DNA from: Microgenomates group bacterium GW2011_GWC1_46_15
GTDB lineage: Bacteria; Patescibacteria; Microgenomatia; UBA1400; UBA12028
Reading direction: 5' to 3'
Length of the DNA stretch: 64,000 nucleotides
Assembly (NCBI GenBank): GCA_001002285.1
Contig: LCLX01000004.1
Span: 10,079 to 74,078, forward strand
Shown here: positions 8,167 to 16,205 of the stretch, in pieces
Layout: the number at the start of each line of letters is the position of its first letter
Numbering within the stretch: the stretch's first letter is position 1
Position numbers and translations under genes: made by a program
Notes under the pieces: generated by a model
Databases searched by the model: none
The model's input: the letters and a program-made list of their open reading frames with translations, nothing else
Told to the model about the DNA's origin: nothing

Positions 8167-8886
8167 ATGCGGGAACAACTAGAAAAAGAGTTACAAAAGT
8201 TAGCAAAACAGCGCGTACAATTTTCACGATTTTTTATTAGTGCGAATGATCATGCGCTGGGTGCAAACATGCGTTTTAATGGAGAACTCCCCTGCCCTCT
8301 CCCGGAGACGTATGACGAAGATACTCGGGAAGAACATGATGTTTGGGCGTGTGGTATGTACTCTATATTCACCATTTTGCGGTACTTTAGGCTTCCGGTA
8401 ACACTTTCCGAAGTGATGGAGCGCACAAAAGAATATGGTGCTGACCACGAGGGAACTCCGGAGCATACGACGATTGATACATATGCCCATTTTGGTATAA
8501 CAGCGGTTCCTGTTCGTGTTTCTTCAATTCAAGAAATCAAAGCGTACACAGATCAGGGATGCGTATTTGTCGCAAACGTCATTGCATTATGGGAAAACCA
8601 GATCGCGGATGGAACTCAGTTGGGCGATGGACATTGGTTACCGATTTTTGCCGGTGATAAATACAATAATCTTCTTGTGGGCGATCCAAGTTATCGTTCA
8701 CCTATGCATAAGGGTCCTACTTTTGGAGCGCGTGTTCTTACGGAAAAGGCGTATTGGAAAATTGCATATGAATTTAATGGCGCGGTGCATCAAGCGGAGC
8801 ACAGCGTTCTTCCTGGTGCGGAGTGGTATGGCATGGAAGGCATTGCAGTATATCCTCCACACATGAAACCGTATGTTATAAAATGA
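8167..8886 (+). CDS. C39-like cysteine peptidase domain protein, cytoplasmic
   Basis: 239 residues from ATG 8167; a GTG at 8146 in the same frame would add seven. The fold resembles peptidase C39/papain-like domains: cysteine in WACGMYSIF (C62), histidine in GDGHWLPIFAG (H156) and aspartate in VGDPSY (D173) are spaced like a catalytic triad. No signal peptide or membrane segment is seen, so it should act in the cytoplasm. The substrate is unknown; bacteriocin-leader processing, as in classic C39, is not supported because no ABC exporter is attached. TTGCAA (8126-8131) and AACAAT (8150-8155) could be its promoter. The MGMT-like gene follows after 6 nt. Confidence 0.65.
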   Translation: MREQLEKELQKLAKQRVQFSRFFISANDHALGANMRFNGELPCPLPETYDEDTREEHDVWACGMYSIFTILRYFRLPVTLSEVMERTKEYGADHEGTPEHTTIDTYAHFGITAVPVRVSSIQEIKAYTDQGCVFVANVIALWENQIADGTQLGDGHWLPIFAGDKYNNLLVGDPSYRSPMHKGPTFGARVLTEKAYWKIAYEFNGAVHQAEHSVLPGAEWYGMEGIAVYPPHMKPYVIK

Positions 8887-8892
8887 ACAAAT

Positions 8893-9210
8893 ATGATTGA
8901 TTCCGTGCTTTCATCCGATATCTATACTATTGTTTCCTCCATTCCCAAAGGAAAAGTATTGAGTTATGCCGATGTTGCACGGTTATCTGGAAAGTGTGGA
9001 CCGCGGCAAGTGGGGCGCATTCTTCATCACAATCAGGATAACTCAAAAGTTCCATGCCATCGAGTGGTTCACGAAGACGGAACATTGGCTCCAGCGTTTG
9101 CATTTGGCGGCGAAGATGCGCAGAAGAAAAAATTACAGCATGAAGGTGTGCCTTTTCGTGGTGCGCGTGTACATATGCAGAAATCACGGTGGAAAACATC
9201 GTTTTCATAA
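8893..9210 (+). CDS. MGMT-family (O6-alkylguanine-DNA alkyltransferase-like) protein
   Basis: 105 residues, covering only the C-terminal DNA-binding/active-site domain of O6-methylguanine-DNA methyltransferases. The helix-turn-helix region (PRQVGRILHHN) and the active-site motif VPCHRVV with its cysteine (C55) are present. Short alkyltransferase-like proteins usually have tryptophan or alanine instead of this cysteine, so an active acceptor is possible. The role is repair or recognition of alkylated guanine. Six nt separate it from the upstream C39-like gene, suggesting one transcript. Confidence 0.85.
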   Translation: MIDSVLSSDIYTIVSSIPKGKVLSYADVARLSGKCGPRQVGRILHHNQDNSKVPCHRVVHEDGTLAPAFAFGGEDAQKKKLQHEGVPFRGARVHMQKSRWKTSFS

Positions 9211-9280
9211 TGTTCACACATCAAAAAACGCATTCTCCTCTTTTCAAACTCATGCGTGTGGTGCATACTAACGCCTACCT

Positions 9281-9955
9281 ATGAAGTTCCGCGCGCTCGT
9301 CGTTGATGACCAGCCGCATATTGTTTCATTTCTCCGCCCCATACTGGAACGCGAGAAGTACACGGTCGTGCACGCAGCTACTGTTTTTCAAGGAGAAAAG
9401 AAACTCCGTTCTGGCCACTACCACGTTGTTATTCTTGACCGCAACTTACCAGATGGTGATGGGTTGGGTCTTTTGCCGCTTATTGCCGAGACTTCTCAGG
9501 AAACAAAAACGATTGTGTTGAGCCAGCACGGTGCGGTAGAGCATCGTGTTGAGGGATTAGACAAAGGCGCGGACGAGTATATTCCCAAACCGTTTTCCGT
9601 TGAAGAGTTTGTCGCGCGCCTGCACGCGGTTACCCGCAGGAATATCATTAAAAATGATGACATCGTACGGTTTGGAGGCGTTACGATCTATCAGAACAAA
9701 CACGCGATTCAATGGCGGTCGGTGCGGAGACGGCTTCCGCCGCTCTCATTCAAGTTATTTCTTTTATTTTTACGGAATAAAAACATTGCACTTACCCGCG
9801 AACAAATTGCAGTCAAAGTGTGGCCGCTTGATAAATACCCCACGAGTGCAAGCATTGATGTTAGCGTGCGGCGGTTGCGTAAGGACTTAGATGGTTTCCC
9901 ATTCAAAATTATTACGGAGCACTATGTTGGGTATCGGTTTGTGGATAAAACGTAA
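9281..9955 (+). CDS. OmpR/PhoB-type response regulator (orphan)
   Basis: 224 residues. The receiver domain (about 1-120) has the acidic pair D9/D10, phospho-acceptor D53 in VVILDRNLPDGDG, switch serine S81 and lysine K103 in IPKPFS. The C-terminal winged-helix domain (about 130-224) ends with the DNA-recognition helix region SASIDVSVRRLRKDL and the wing GYRF. No histidine kinase gene is adjacent. Its 3' end overlaps the start of a membrane glycosyltransferase by 32 nt, so the two are co-transcribed, which hints that the regulator responds to or controls envelope state. Confidence 0.93.
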   Translation: MKFRALVVDDQPHIVSFLRPILEREKYTVVHAATVFQGEKKLRSGHYHVVILDRNLPDGDGLGLLPLIAETSQETKTIVLSQHGAVEHRVEGLDKGADEYIPKPFSVEEFVARLHAVTRRNIIKNDDIVRFGGVTIYQNKHAIQWRSVRRRLPPLSFKLFLLFLRNKNIALTREQIAVKVWPLDKYPTSASIDVSVRRLRKDLDGFPFKIITEHYVGYRFVDKT

Positions 9956-11192
9956 AAACATTAAACGGTTAGTGCCCGAGTTTTTTGTTGATGTGTGGGC
10001 CTCCCGGTTTTTCCGTACTCTATTTTTTATTGCTGGACTCAGCCATTTTATTGGGGTATTTGTTCCAGAAACCGGTTTTGACGCAGTGTGGTATCACTTG
10101 CCTATCACGCAGGTATTATTAAACCGCGGATGGGACAGATTTATTCCAGAACTCTATCAATCTGCAATGCCACATTTGGGATCGTTAGTATTTACATTGC
10201 CCTACGCGATGTTTGGAATAGTTGGTGTTAAATTTTTTACGTATCTTCTTGCTTGGTTGATGATTGTATTGATGTACCGTATTGCAAAACCACTGGTTGG
10301 AATACGCTATGCGTTGTTTGGATGTCTGATCTTTTTTACGTTTCACACGGTTGGGTGGCAGGCATCGTCAGCATATGTTGATAGTTTGCGTACGGTGTTT
10401 GAGTTAGCCGCGGTAAGTTTGATCATGGAAAACAAACGTGTTTCTCCCGTGTCTGCGGGAATTTTTCTTGGATTGGCGCTTTCAACAAAACTACTCGCAT
10501 TTCTCGCGCTTCCCGCGTTTTTTCTGTTTACGGTTCTACGGAAACATATGCGATTTGCGGTCATCATGTGTGCGATTGCAGTTTTAACGGTTACCCCGTG
10601 GCTCGTGCAAAGTTATATATGGACAGGAAATCCAATCTATCCGCTTTTTCAATCGTCTTTGGGAATAGATCAGGTGACACATCTTGGATACGGAACTGTG
10701 TTGAGTTGGCTGACACACCAGATTTTAATGATTCCGCTTCTGCCAATTGTTATGAGTGTGCAGTGGGGTGACTGGACGTCGCCGATATTTATAGTAGGAG
10801 CTCTTTCTGCGATATATGTCAAAAAAGAAGTGTGGAAAAAACACCGCGATCTATTGGCATTTGTTTTCGTTTTCATGATTTCTTGGCTTTTGTTCCCTCC
10901 GCTTTCCGTGCGATACGCACTCACAGGGTTTGTAATGGCGATCGTTGTGTGTTTGCTTGTATTCAAGAATCTTCCGCAAAAGTTTCACACACTCCGCCAC
11001 ATTTTTATTGTGATCTGTTGGCTTGGCATCGCATTTAACTTGGTGTACCGATTTGGCGCGAACGTCAAACAACTCGAACTCTTAACAGGAGAAATTTCCC
11101 ATCAAACATATCTCGATCAGCGCAGCCAAGGAGTTGCGAAAGGCCCGATGGAAAAATGGTACTCAGGATATTGGGCAAGATATGGAAAATAG
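9924..11192 (+). CDS. GT-C type membrane glycosyltransferase (PMT/ArnT-like)
   Basis: 422 residues from ATG 9924, chosen because GGAG (9916-9919) precedes it. About ten membrane segments follow an extracytoplasmic loop containing ETGFDAVWYHLP, an acidic-histidine loop typical of GT-C enzymes that use lipid-linked sugars. Position-specific family assignment (GT39 or GT83) is not certain. It probably transfers sugar on the outer face of the membrane to a protein or polymer. Its start lies inside the response regulator gene. Confidence 0.65.
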   Translation: MLGIGLWIKRKNIKRLVPEFFVDVWASRFFRTLFFIAGLSHFIGVFVPETGFDAVWYHLPITQVLLNRGWDRFIPELYQSAMPHLGSLVFTLPYAMFGIVGVKFFTYLLAWLMIVLMYRIAKPLVGIRYALFGCLIFFTFHTVGWQASSAYVDSLRTVFELAAVSLIMENKRVSPVSAGIFLGLALSTKLLAFLALPAFFLFTVLRKHMRFAVIMCAIAVLTVTPWLVQSYIWTGNPIYPLFQSSLGIDQVTHLGYGTVLSWLTHQILMIPLLPIVMSVQWGDWTSPIFIVGALSAIYVKKEVWKKHRDLLAFVFVFMISWLLFPPLSVRYALTGFVMAIVVCLLVFKNLPQKFHTLRHIFIVICWLGIAFNLVYRFGANVKQLELLTGEISHQTYLDQRSQGVAKGPMEKWYSGYWARYGK

Positions 11193-11236
11193 TTTCCTTT
11201 TTTCAAAGGGGGGTTTGCACGCGCGGAGGCCTGTGC

Positions 11237-11242
11237 TATAGT
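11237..11242 (+). promoter_or_regulatory. -10 box of the coiled-coil gene (leaderless type)
   Basis: TATAGT lies 7 nt before ATG 11250, with a TTGCAC about 16 nt upstream as a plausible -35. Confidence 0.5.
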
Positions 11243-11249
11243 CGGACAC

Positions 11250-11690
11250 ATGGATACCACACAAACGCTTTCTTCTGCTCCCGTACAAGAATCTCAACAT
11301 GATGTCGCAACGCTCCAAGCCCTGATTGAACGCCAAATTGAACGGCTCGATGCTGTCCGGCAGCAAATCCGGACGCATACAGACAGCATGAAGAGTATTT
11401 TTGAGAACGACACCGAGTTGGCAGAAAATGAAACGCAAGTGCAGGAAGTTTCAAAAAAATCCAAAGCACGCAAAAAAACATTGACCGAAGCTCCCGAGTT
11501 CCGTGAACTACGCGCAAAATCAGCAGAGCTCAAGGATGAAGTTAAAGAACTTCAAGAATCGTTGAACTCCTATCTTCTCACCTACTATCAGCAAACCGGC
11601 GTTAAAACAGTGGATTTGGGCGCCGGCGGACAGCGAGAGTTTAAAGTGATTGCAAAACTCCTGCCAAAGAAAGGGGATAAAGAAGAATGA
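11250..11690 (+). CDS. Coiled-coil protein of unknown function
   Basis: 146 residues, soluble and highly charged, with heptad-like helical stretches over about residues 18-60 and 85-115, a lysine-rich connector (KKSKARKK), and a short C-terminal tail (GGQREFKVIAKLLPKKG). No enzyme motif is seen. Promoter-like TATAGT 7 nt before the ATG predicts a leaderless start. The next gene begins inside its stop codon (ATGA overlap), so both are translated from one message. I do not recognise a family. Confidence 0.7.
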   Translation: MDTTQTLSSAPVQESQHDVATLQALIERQIERLDAVRQQIRTHTDSMKSIFENDTELAENETQVQEVSKKSKARKKTLTEAPEFRELRAKSAELKDEVKELQESLNSYLLTYYQQTGVKTVDLGAGGQREFKVIAKLLPKKGDKEE

Positions 11691-11980
11691 CAACACCACA
11701 GTACCTTGATGACGCGTTTGAAAAAGAGTGCGAAGAACTCTTAAAAGTTTTTCTAAAAAAACATAAAGACTACGGTAAGGGAAATATTTTGGAAATTGGT
11801 GAGCTTGGAATCTCGTTCCGCATTGCAGAAAAGGTGAGTCGGTTAAAGAACTTGTTGGCAAAAACAGGCAAGCCAGAGAATGAATCACTTGACGATACGT
11901 GGACCGATATCGCGGTGTACGCGGTGATCGCAAAATTATTCAGAAAAAAGCAGTTTCAGGACTTGGAAGTGAGAGGATAG
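11687..11980 (+). CDS. DUF1599-like (nucleotide-modification-associated) protein
   Basis: 97 residues. The pattern KKHKDYGKGNI, GELGISFRIAEKVSRLKNLL and DDTWTDIAVYAVIA fits DUF1599, a small all-helical family often found in phages and linked by others to nucleotide modification or to MazG-like pyrophosphatase folds. The charged residues in these helices would be metal or nucleotide ligands; this is inference. It overlaps the coiled-coil gene by 4 nt. Confidence 0.75.
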   Translation: MTTPQYLDDAFEKECEELLKVFLKKHKDYGKGNILEIGELGISFRIAEKVSRLKNLLAKTGKPENESLDDTWTDIAVYAVIAKLFRKKQFQDLEVRG

Positions 11981-11987
11981 ATTTTTG

Positions 11988-12038
11988 TTGATCAGTAAGA
12001 TTTTTTGATATACACTCTTCTTAAGCCTTTAAAAGGAG
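11988..12038 (+). promoter_or_regulatory. Promoter and strong RBS of the gene at 12045
   Basis: TTGATC (11988-11993), a 17-nt spacer, TACACT (12011-12016), then a leader of about 28 nt with AAAGGAG (12032-12038) six nt before ATG 12045. Confidence 0.6.
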
Positions 12039-12044
12039 AGCGAG

Positions 12045-12350
12045 ATGGGAGTAGGATCAGAATTCATTGAAGGTCTTATCCACACAAGATCAGCGCTTTT
12101 TCTGGCGAGGCTTGCAGAAAAAGTAACTCGTCAAAAAGAAAAAAAAGCATCGTTGATTGTAGATCAGTTGATTAATGATTTAAAAAGTAGTAGTTATTTC
12201 AACGGATTGGATAATAACTTAAGAAGAGATATTTTTATTAGGGCGATTGAACGATACAGAGAAGAGTATCATACTCTAGACTTTATACCTTGGGAGTCGG
12301 AATCATCTCCAGAATACCAAAGGGCAATGACAATGCTCTTAGGGCACTAG
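12045..12350 (+). CDS. Small helical protein, unassigned
   Basis: 101 residues, predicted mostly helical and soluble, with a lysine-rich stretch (TRQKEKKAS) and a tryptophan near the end (FIPWESE). No family recognised. It has its own promoter and a strong ribosome site, unlike the apparently leaderless housekeeping genes nearby. Its stop abuts the secA stop on the other strand with no base between, so the two transcripts converge tail to tail. Confidence 0.6.
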   Translation: MGVGSEFIEGLIHTRSALFLARLAEKVTRQKEKKASLIVDQLINDLKSSSYFNGLDNNLRRDIFIRAIERYREEYHTLDFIPWESESSPEYQRAMTMLLGH

Positions 12351-15131
12351 TTATGCATTTCTCCCATGACACTTTTTATATTTTTTCCCGCTTCCGCACG
12401 GGCACGGATCATTCCGTCCAATTTTCATGTGCGCAACGCCAGGTTTGGCAACACTTCCGCCTTTTGCCTTTGACATCGCCGCGGCTAAGTCAGACAACGA
12501 GCCCTTCGTAGACGCCGGCGCTTTCAGTCCCTGTTCGGCTTTTTGTGCTTCTTGCGCGATAGAGCCCGCAAATACCTCTTCTTTTACCTCAACCGCCTGC
12601 TGAAGCGGCTGATTGGCGGCTGCCCGCTGTTCCGGTGAAACGTTCAATGGTTGGATGCGGAAAACCCGGTGGGCAACTGCATCGTCAATACGACCCATCA
12701 AGGCCTCAAACATCTCAAACGCCTCCTTTTTATACGCCGACAACACCGTTTGTTTGTCACCGCGTAGCCAAATACCTTCGCGCAGGGTATCCATATTATC
12801 CAAGTGATCCATCCAGTGCTCGTCAATCGTGGTGAGCATGACGTACCGTTCCATGTCGCGGGCAACCTGGTCGCCAAACTCTTTTTCGCGTTGAGCGTAA
12901 ATATCACGCGCAATGTTCTGCAGGAAAGTAATGATAGCATCGGCCTCTTTTTGCTCTTTCAACTGCCCACGCAACTGTTGCTGAGAAGCGTCGTCAAACG
13001 GGATGATGCTGATAAACTCTTTGACGATCGCGTCGTACTCTTCCTGCGTGAACTGATCGGGCGCGCGCATCGTGACAAGGGAAGTAACCGCGTCGTTGAC
13101 CGCGTTCAAAATATCAACGCGCAAATCTTTTTCACCATGCAGAATTTTATTACGCAAGCTATACACGACCTCGCGCTGTTTGTTCATGACGTCGTCGAAC
13201 TCAACCAACCGTTTGCGCTGATCAAAAAAGAATCCTTCGACTTTAATCTGCGCCTGCTCGATGGCCTTGCTAATCATTTGGTGTTCGATCGGCTGGTTTT
13301 CTTCAATCTGCAAAAAGTTCATCATTTTACCGATTTGCTCGCCGCCAAACAAACGCATGATTTCGTCTTCAAGCGATACAAAAAAGCTGGAGGAACCGGG
13401 GTCACCCTGACGACCCGCACGACCACGAAGTTGATTATCAATACGGCGGGACTCGTGTCGTTCGGTGCCAATAATATGCAACCCGCCTTGCTGTATAACA
13501 GCCTCATGTTGCTTTTCCCAGTTTTTTATTGCTTTGGTGAGTGCCGTTTTGTTTGGGAAGTCTCCCTCTTCCGGCCGTGCTCCACCGAGCACGATGTCAA
13601 CGCCGCGCCCCGCGATATTTGTGGCAACCGTCACCGCTCCCGGTCGGCCGGCGTCAGCGATAATGAACGCTTCTTTTTCATGATTTTTCGCGTTCAATAT
13701 TTGATGTGGAATCTTTTTACGTGACAAAAACTCAGCGATAATTTCATTGTTCTGAATTGATCGTGTACCAATCAGCACGGGCTGTTTGCGCGCGTGCATT
13801 TCCTCAACCTCTTTTACAATCGCGCCGTACTTTGCGCGCGTGGTTTTGTAAATCACATCGGCGCGATCTTTGCGGACAACCGGCAGGTGGGTTGGCATCA
13901 CCAAAACATCCATGCGGTAGATTTTTTTAAACTCCTCCGTTTCGGTGGCGGCAGTTCCGGTCATGCCAGCGAGTTTTTTGTACAACCGGAAGTAGTTCTG
14001 CAGAGAAATAGTCGCGAGTGTGCGGGACTCTTGCTGAATTTTTGCGTCTTCTTTTGCCTCAATAGCTTGATGAAGCCCATCACTGTACCGGCGTCCGTAC
14101 ATAAGCCGGCCGGTGTGCTCATCCACAATAATGACTTCCCCATCGCGCACAATGTAGTCTTTGTCGCGGTGGAACAATGTTTTTGCTTTGAGCGCTTGTT
14201 CAACATGGTGGATGGTGTCAAAACTTTCTTCGTACAGATTCTTGACGCCGAGCTTCATTTCAATACGTTTAATGCCGAGATCGGTAAGTGTGGCGGTTTT
14301 GAGTTTTTCATCCAACGTATAGTCAGCATCTTTCGTGAGTGACTCAACCATTTTTGCAAAGTCATAGTATTTTTTTGTTGGCTCGGTATCGGGTGCGGAG
14401 ATAATAAGTGGTGTGCGCGCTTCATCAATTAAAATGGAGTCTGCTTCGTCTACGATGGCAAAGTGATGCCCTCGCTGAACCTGATCTTCCATCCGCTGAA
14501 CCATGTTGTCGCGCAGGTAGTCAAACCCAAACTCGTTGTTGGTGCCGTAGGTAATATCAGCGCTGTAGCCTTCTGCACGCGAAACGGGCTTAAAGTGTTC
14601 GAGGCGGTTGTCTCCGCGTTTTTCGCTGTGGTGGATGGAGTCGTAAAATGCGGCATGTTCGTGTGTAATAACGCCTACAGAAACATGAAGAAGTTCGAAG
14701 ATTGGGCCCATCCACCCCGCGCCAAGCTGAGCAAGGTAGTCGTTCACAGTAACTAAATGCGCGCCTTTACCAGATAATGCGTTGAGATAAAGCGCCAGTG
14801 TTGCCGAAAGCGTTTTTCCTTCACCCGTCTTTTGTTCCGCGACCTTACCCTCGTGGAACGCAATACCGGCCATGAGCTGAACGTCGTAGTGGCGCAGACC
14901 AAGCGTGCGCCGGGAAGCCTCACGGACAACCGCAAATGTCTCAGGAAGCAAGACGTCAAGTGTTTCGCCATCCTCCAACCGTTTTTTAAACTCCGCGGTT
15001 TTGGCGGTCAACTTGGTGTCAGAAAGTTTTTTGAACTCCGGTTCCAGCGCATTGATCTTCTCGACAATGGTTTGGTACCGTTTGATTGTTTTTGTGTTCT
15101 CGTCAAAGAGTTTGGTAAGAAACTTGAACAT
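12351..15131 (-). CDS. secA: Preprotein translocase ATPase SecA
   Basis: 926 residues, full length. SecA drives Sec-dependent protein export using ATP at the inner face of the membrane. Seen in order: Walker A region QKTGEGKTL, DEAD-like box VDEADSILIDEARTP, preprotein cross-linking and helical scaffold regions, helicase motif GRAGRQGDPGSS, and a C-terminal zinc-binding tail CPCGSGKKYKKCHG that binds SecB or ribosomes in other species. A linker rich in Ala, Glu and Lys precedes the tail. TACAAT (15140-15145) lies 8 nt before ATG 15131 with no ribosome site, so the message looks leaderless. Confidence 0.98.
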   Translation of the reverse strand: MFKFLTKLFDENTKTIKRYQTIVEKINALEPEFKKLSDTKLTAKTAEFKKRLEDGETLDVLLPETFAVVREASRRTLGLRHYDVQLMAGIAFHEGKVAEQKTGEGKTLSATLALYLNALSGKGAHLVTVNDYLAQLGAGWMGPIFELLHVSVGVITHEHAAFYDSIHHSEKRGDNRLEHFKPVSRAEGYSADITYGTNNEFGFDYLRDNMVQRMEDQVQRGHHFAIVDEADSILIDEARTPLIISAPDTEPTKKYYDFAKMVESLTKDADYTLDEKLKTATLTDLGIKRIEMKLGVKNLYEESFDTIHHVEQALKAKTLFHRDKDYIVRDGEVIIVDEHTGRLMYGRRYSDGLHQAIEAKEDAKIQQESRTLATISLQNYFRLYKKLAGMTGTAATETEEFKKIYRMDVLVMPTHLPVVRKDRADVIYKTTRAKYGAIVKEVEEMHARKQPVLIGTRSIQNNEIIAEFLSRKKIPHQILNAKNHEKEAFIIADAGRPGAVTVATNIAGRGVDIVLGGARPEEGDFPNKTALTKAIKNWEKQHEAVIQQGGLHIIGTERHESRRIDNQLRGRAGRQGDPGSSSFFVSLEDEIMRLFGGEQIGKMMNFLQIEENQPIEHQMISKAIEQAQIKVEGFFFDQRKRLVEFDDVMNKQREVVYSLRNKILHGEKDLRVDILNAVNDAVTSLVTMRAPDQFTQEEYDAIVKEFISIIPFDDASQQQLRGQLKEQKEADAIITFLQNIARDIYAQREKEFGDQVARDMERYVMLTTIDEHWMDHLDNMDTLREGIWLRGDKQTVLSAYKKEAFEMFEALMGRIDDAVAHRVFRIQPLNVSPEQRAAANQPLQQAVEVKEEVFAGSIAQEAQKAEQGLKAPASTKGSLSDLAAAMSKAKGGSVAKPGVAHMKIGRNDPCPCGSGKKYKKCHGRNA

Positions 15132-15139
15132 AGCAGATT

Positions 15140-15145
15140 ATTGTA
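15140..15145 (-). promoter_or_regulatory. -10 box of secA (leaderless type)
   Basis: TACAAT on the minus strand, 8 nt before the secA ATG. Confidence 0.55.
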
Positions 15146-15204
15146 CCATGACCTCTGGAGAAAGTGTGTATTTTTGAAGAATAAGCGCTGATATCATAGG
15201 AAGT

Positions 15205-15232
15205 TTGACTGTGTTTTTTGACGGTGTATAAT
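15205..15232 (+). promoter_or_regulatory. Strong promoter of the 15274-16205 gene pair
   Basis: TTGACT (15205-15210), 16-nt spacer, TATAAT (15227-15232). The leader to ATG 15274 is about 35 nt and contains AAGGAGGG (15263-15270). Confidence 0.7.
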
Positions 15233-15273
15233 CGGCTGATAGATCAAATTATTTAGTGTCCCAAGGAGGGAGT

Positions 15274-15714
15274 ATGACGATAGAAATGGGTCTTAAGAAG
15301 GTTGGTTATACCGATGCAGGTATTCTTAAAGAAGCAAGGAGTAGAGATGGATACTTGTCGGAAGGAGCGATTACAGGAAAGGTTAAAGCATTACAAGACC
15401 TTCTTGGTGCGTTTGGGATTATGATGCTAGAGACGGAGGAAAAAGAAGGAAGACCCACTATTGCTGATATTCAGGAATTTATGCAGATATTACAGGAAGT
15501 CATTAGGGGCACAGAATTTGAAAACGCAACAATTAGTCCAAGTCGTCTTGCGAGAGATGCGGGAAGAGGATTATATGCTCTTAGAAAAACAAAACCAATA
15601 CGTGTTTCGTTTATGCAGAAATCTAATCCTTCTAAACAGATAAACTTTGTTTTTTCTGGACGTTTTTTGGATAGAACCGGATCTCGATGTGTCATTTATG
15701 TTATGCAAGAGTAG
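15274..15714 (+). CDS. Unassigned protein, first gene of a two-gene unit
   Basis: 146 residues. The start is fixed by AAGGAGGG four nt before ATG 15274; an in-frame upstream ATG at 15256 would overlap that site. The N-terminal two-thirds is helical and charged, the last third (about 108-145) looks like beta strands (PIRVSFMQ, INFVFSG, RCVIYVMQ). No signal peptide or enzyme motif is seen. It is transcribed from a consensus promoter and followed after 38 nt by another unassigned gene with its own AGGAGGG. Function unknown. Confidence 0.6.
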   Translation: MTIEMGLKKVGYTDAGILKEARSRDGYLSEGAITGKVKALQDLLGAFGIMMLETEEKEGRPTIADIQEFMQILQEVIRGTEFENATISPSRLARDAGRGLYALRKTKPIRVSFMQKSNPSKQINFVFSGRFLDRTGSRCVIYVMQE

Positions 15715-15752
15715 AGATATTATTACGCGATATATGGGGATTTAGGAGGGTT

Positions 15753-16205
15753 ATGACACTGCTCGAAGCAGAAGAATTTCTTAATATTGGTCATGCTACC
15801 GAAGAAATCTTAGCAAAAGATAGTTCCGTTTCCGTGACAGGCAGACTTCTGCGGGAGATGCAAAGGAGAGTAACTGACTTTTTGAAAAGCGGAGGCGCTC
15901 TTGATCTAAGTTCTGTTGAAAGAATTCATGGCATGCTTGAGGCTTTATTTCTTCATACACCACTTTCCGCTCATATAACACTTTTGTATTGTCCAGGAGA
16001 ATTATTTAATCCAGGTTCAGTTTTTCGGACGTCAGAATATTTCTTTTATTCAAGCCCTGATCTAGGATGGTGGGTTCGAGCCGAGGTTGGAGATAACCAA
16101 ATCCTTGTCAAGTATACGGAGGAAGGAAATAGAGAGAAAATTGGTCAAATGCAACGACGTTCAATCGAAAGATTCAGGATATTATACGCTCGAACCCCTA
16201 GATAG
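15753..16205 (+). CDS. Unassigned protein, second gene of the unit
   Basis: 150 residues from ATG 15753, preceded by AGGAGGG. A helical N-terminal half is followed by an aromatic-rich part (SEYFFYSSPDLGWWVRAEVG) and a basic tail (MQRRSIERFRILYARTPR). The layout, helical front and beta-like back, resembles the preceding gene, but similarity is too weak by eye to call them paralogs. Its last 8 nt overlap the end of serS on the opposite strand. Confidence 0.55.
   Translation: MTLLEAEEFLNIGHATEEILAKDSSVSVTGRLLREMQRRVTDFLKSGGALDLSSVERIHGMLEALFLHTPLSAHITLLYCPGELFNPGSVFRTSEYFFYSSPDLGWWVRAEVGDNQILVKYTEEGNREKIGQMQRRSIERFRILYARTPR

Noticed and set aside
12804..13724. 306-codon plus-strand open frame
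   Set aside because: Antisense to secA, whose motifs are intact there; long shadows like this are common opposite conserved genes.
13794..14342. 182-codon plus-strand open frame
   Set aside because: Also antisense to secA, with no promoter or ribosome site.
15274..16205. Tandem duplication of the two unassigned genes
   Set aside because: Both have a helical front and beta-like back and similar length, but shared residues are too few by eye to claim paralogy.
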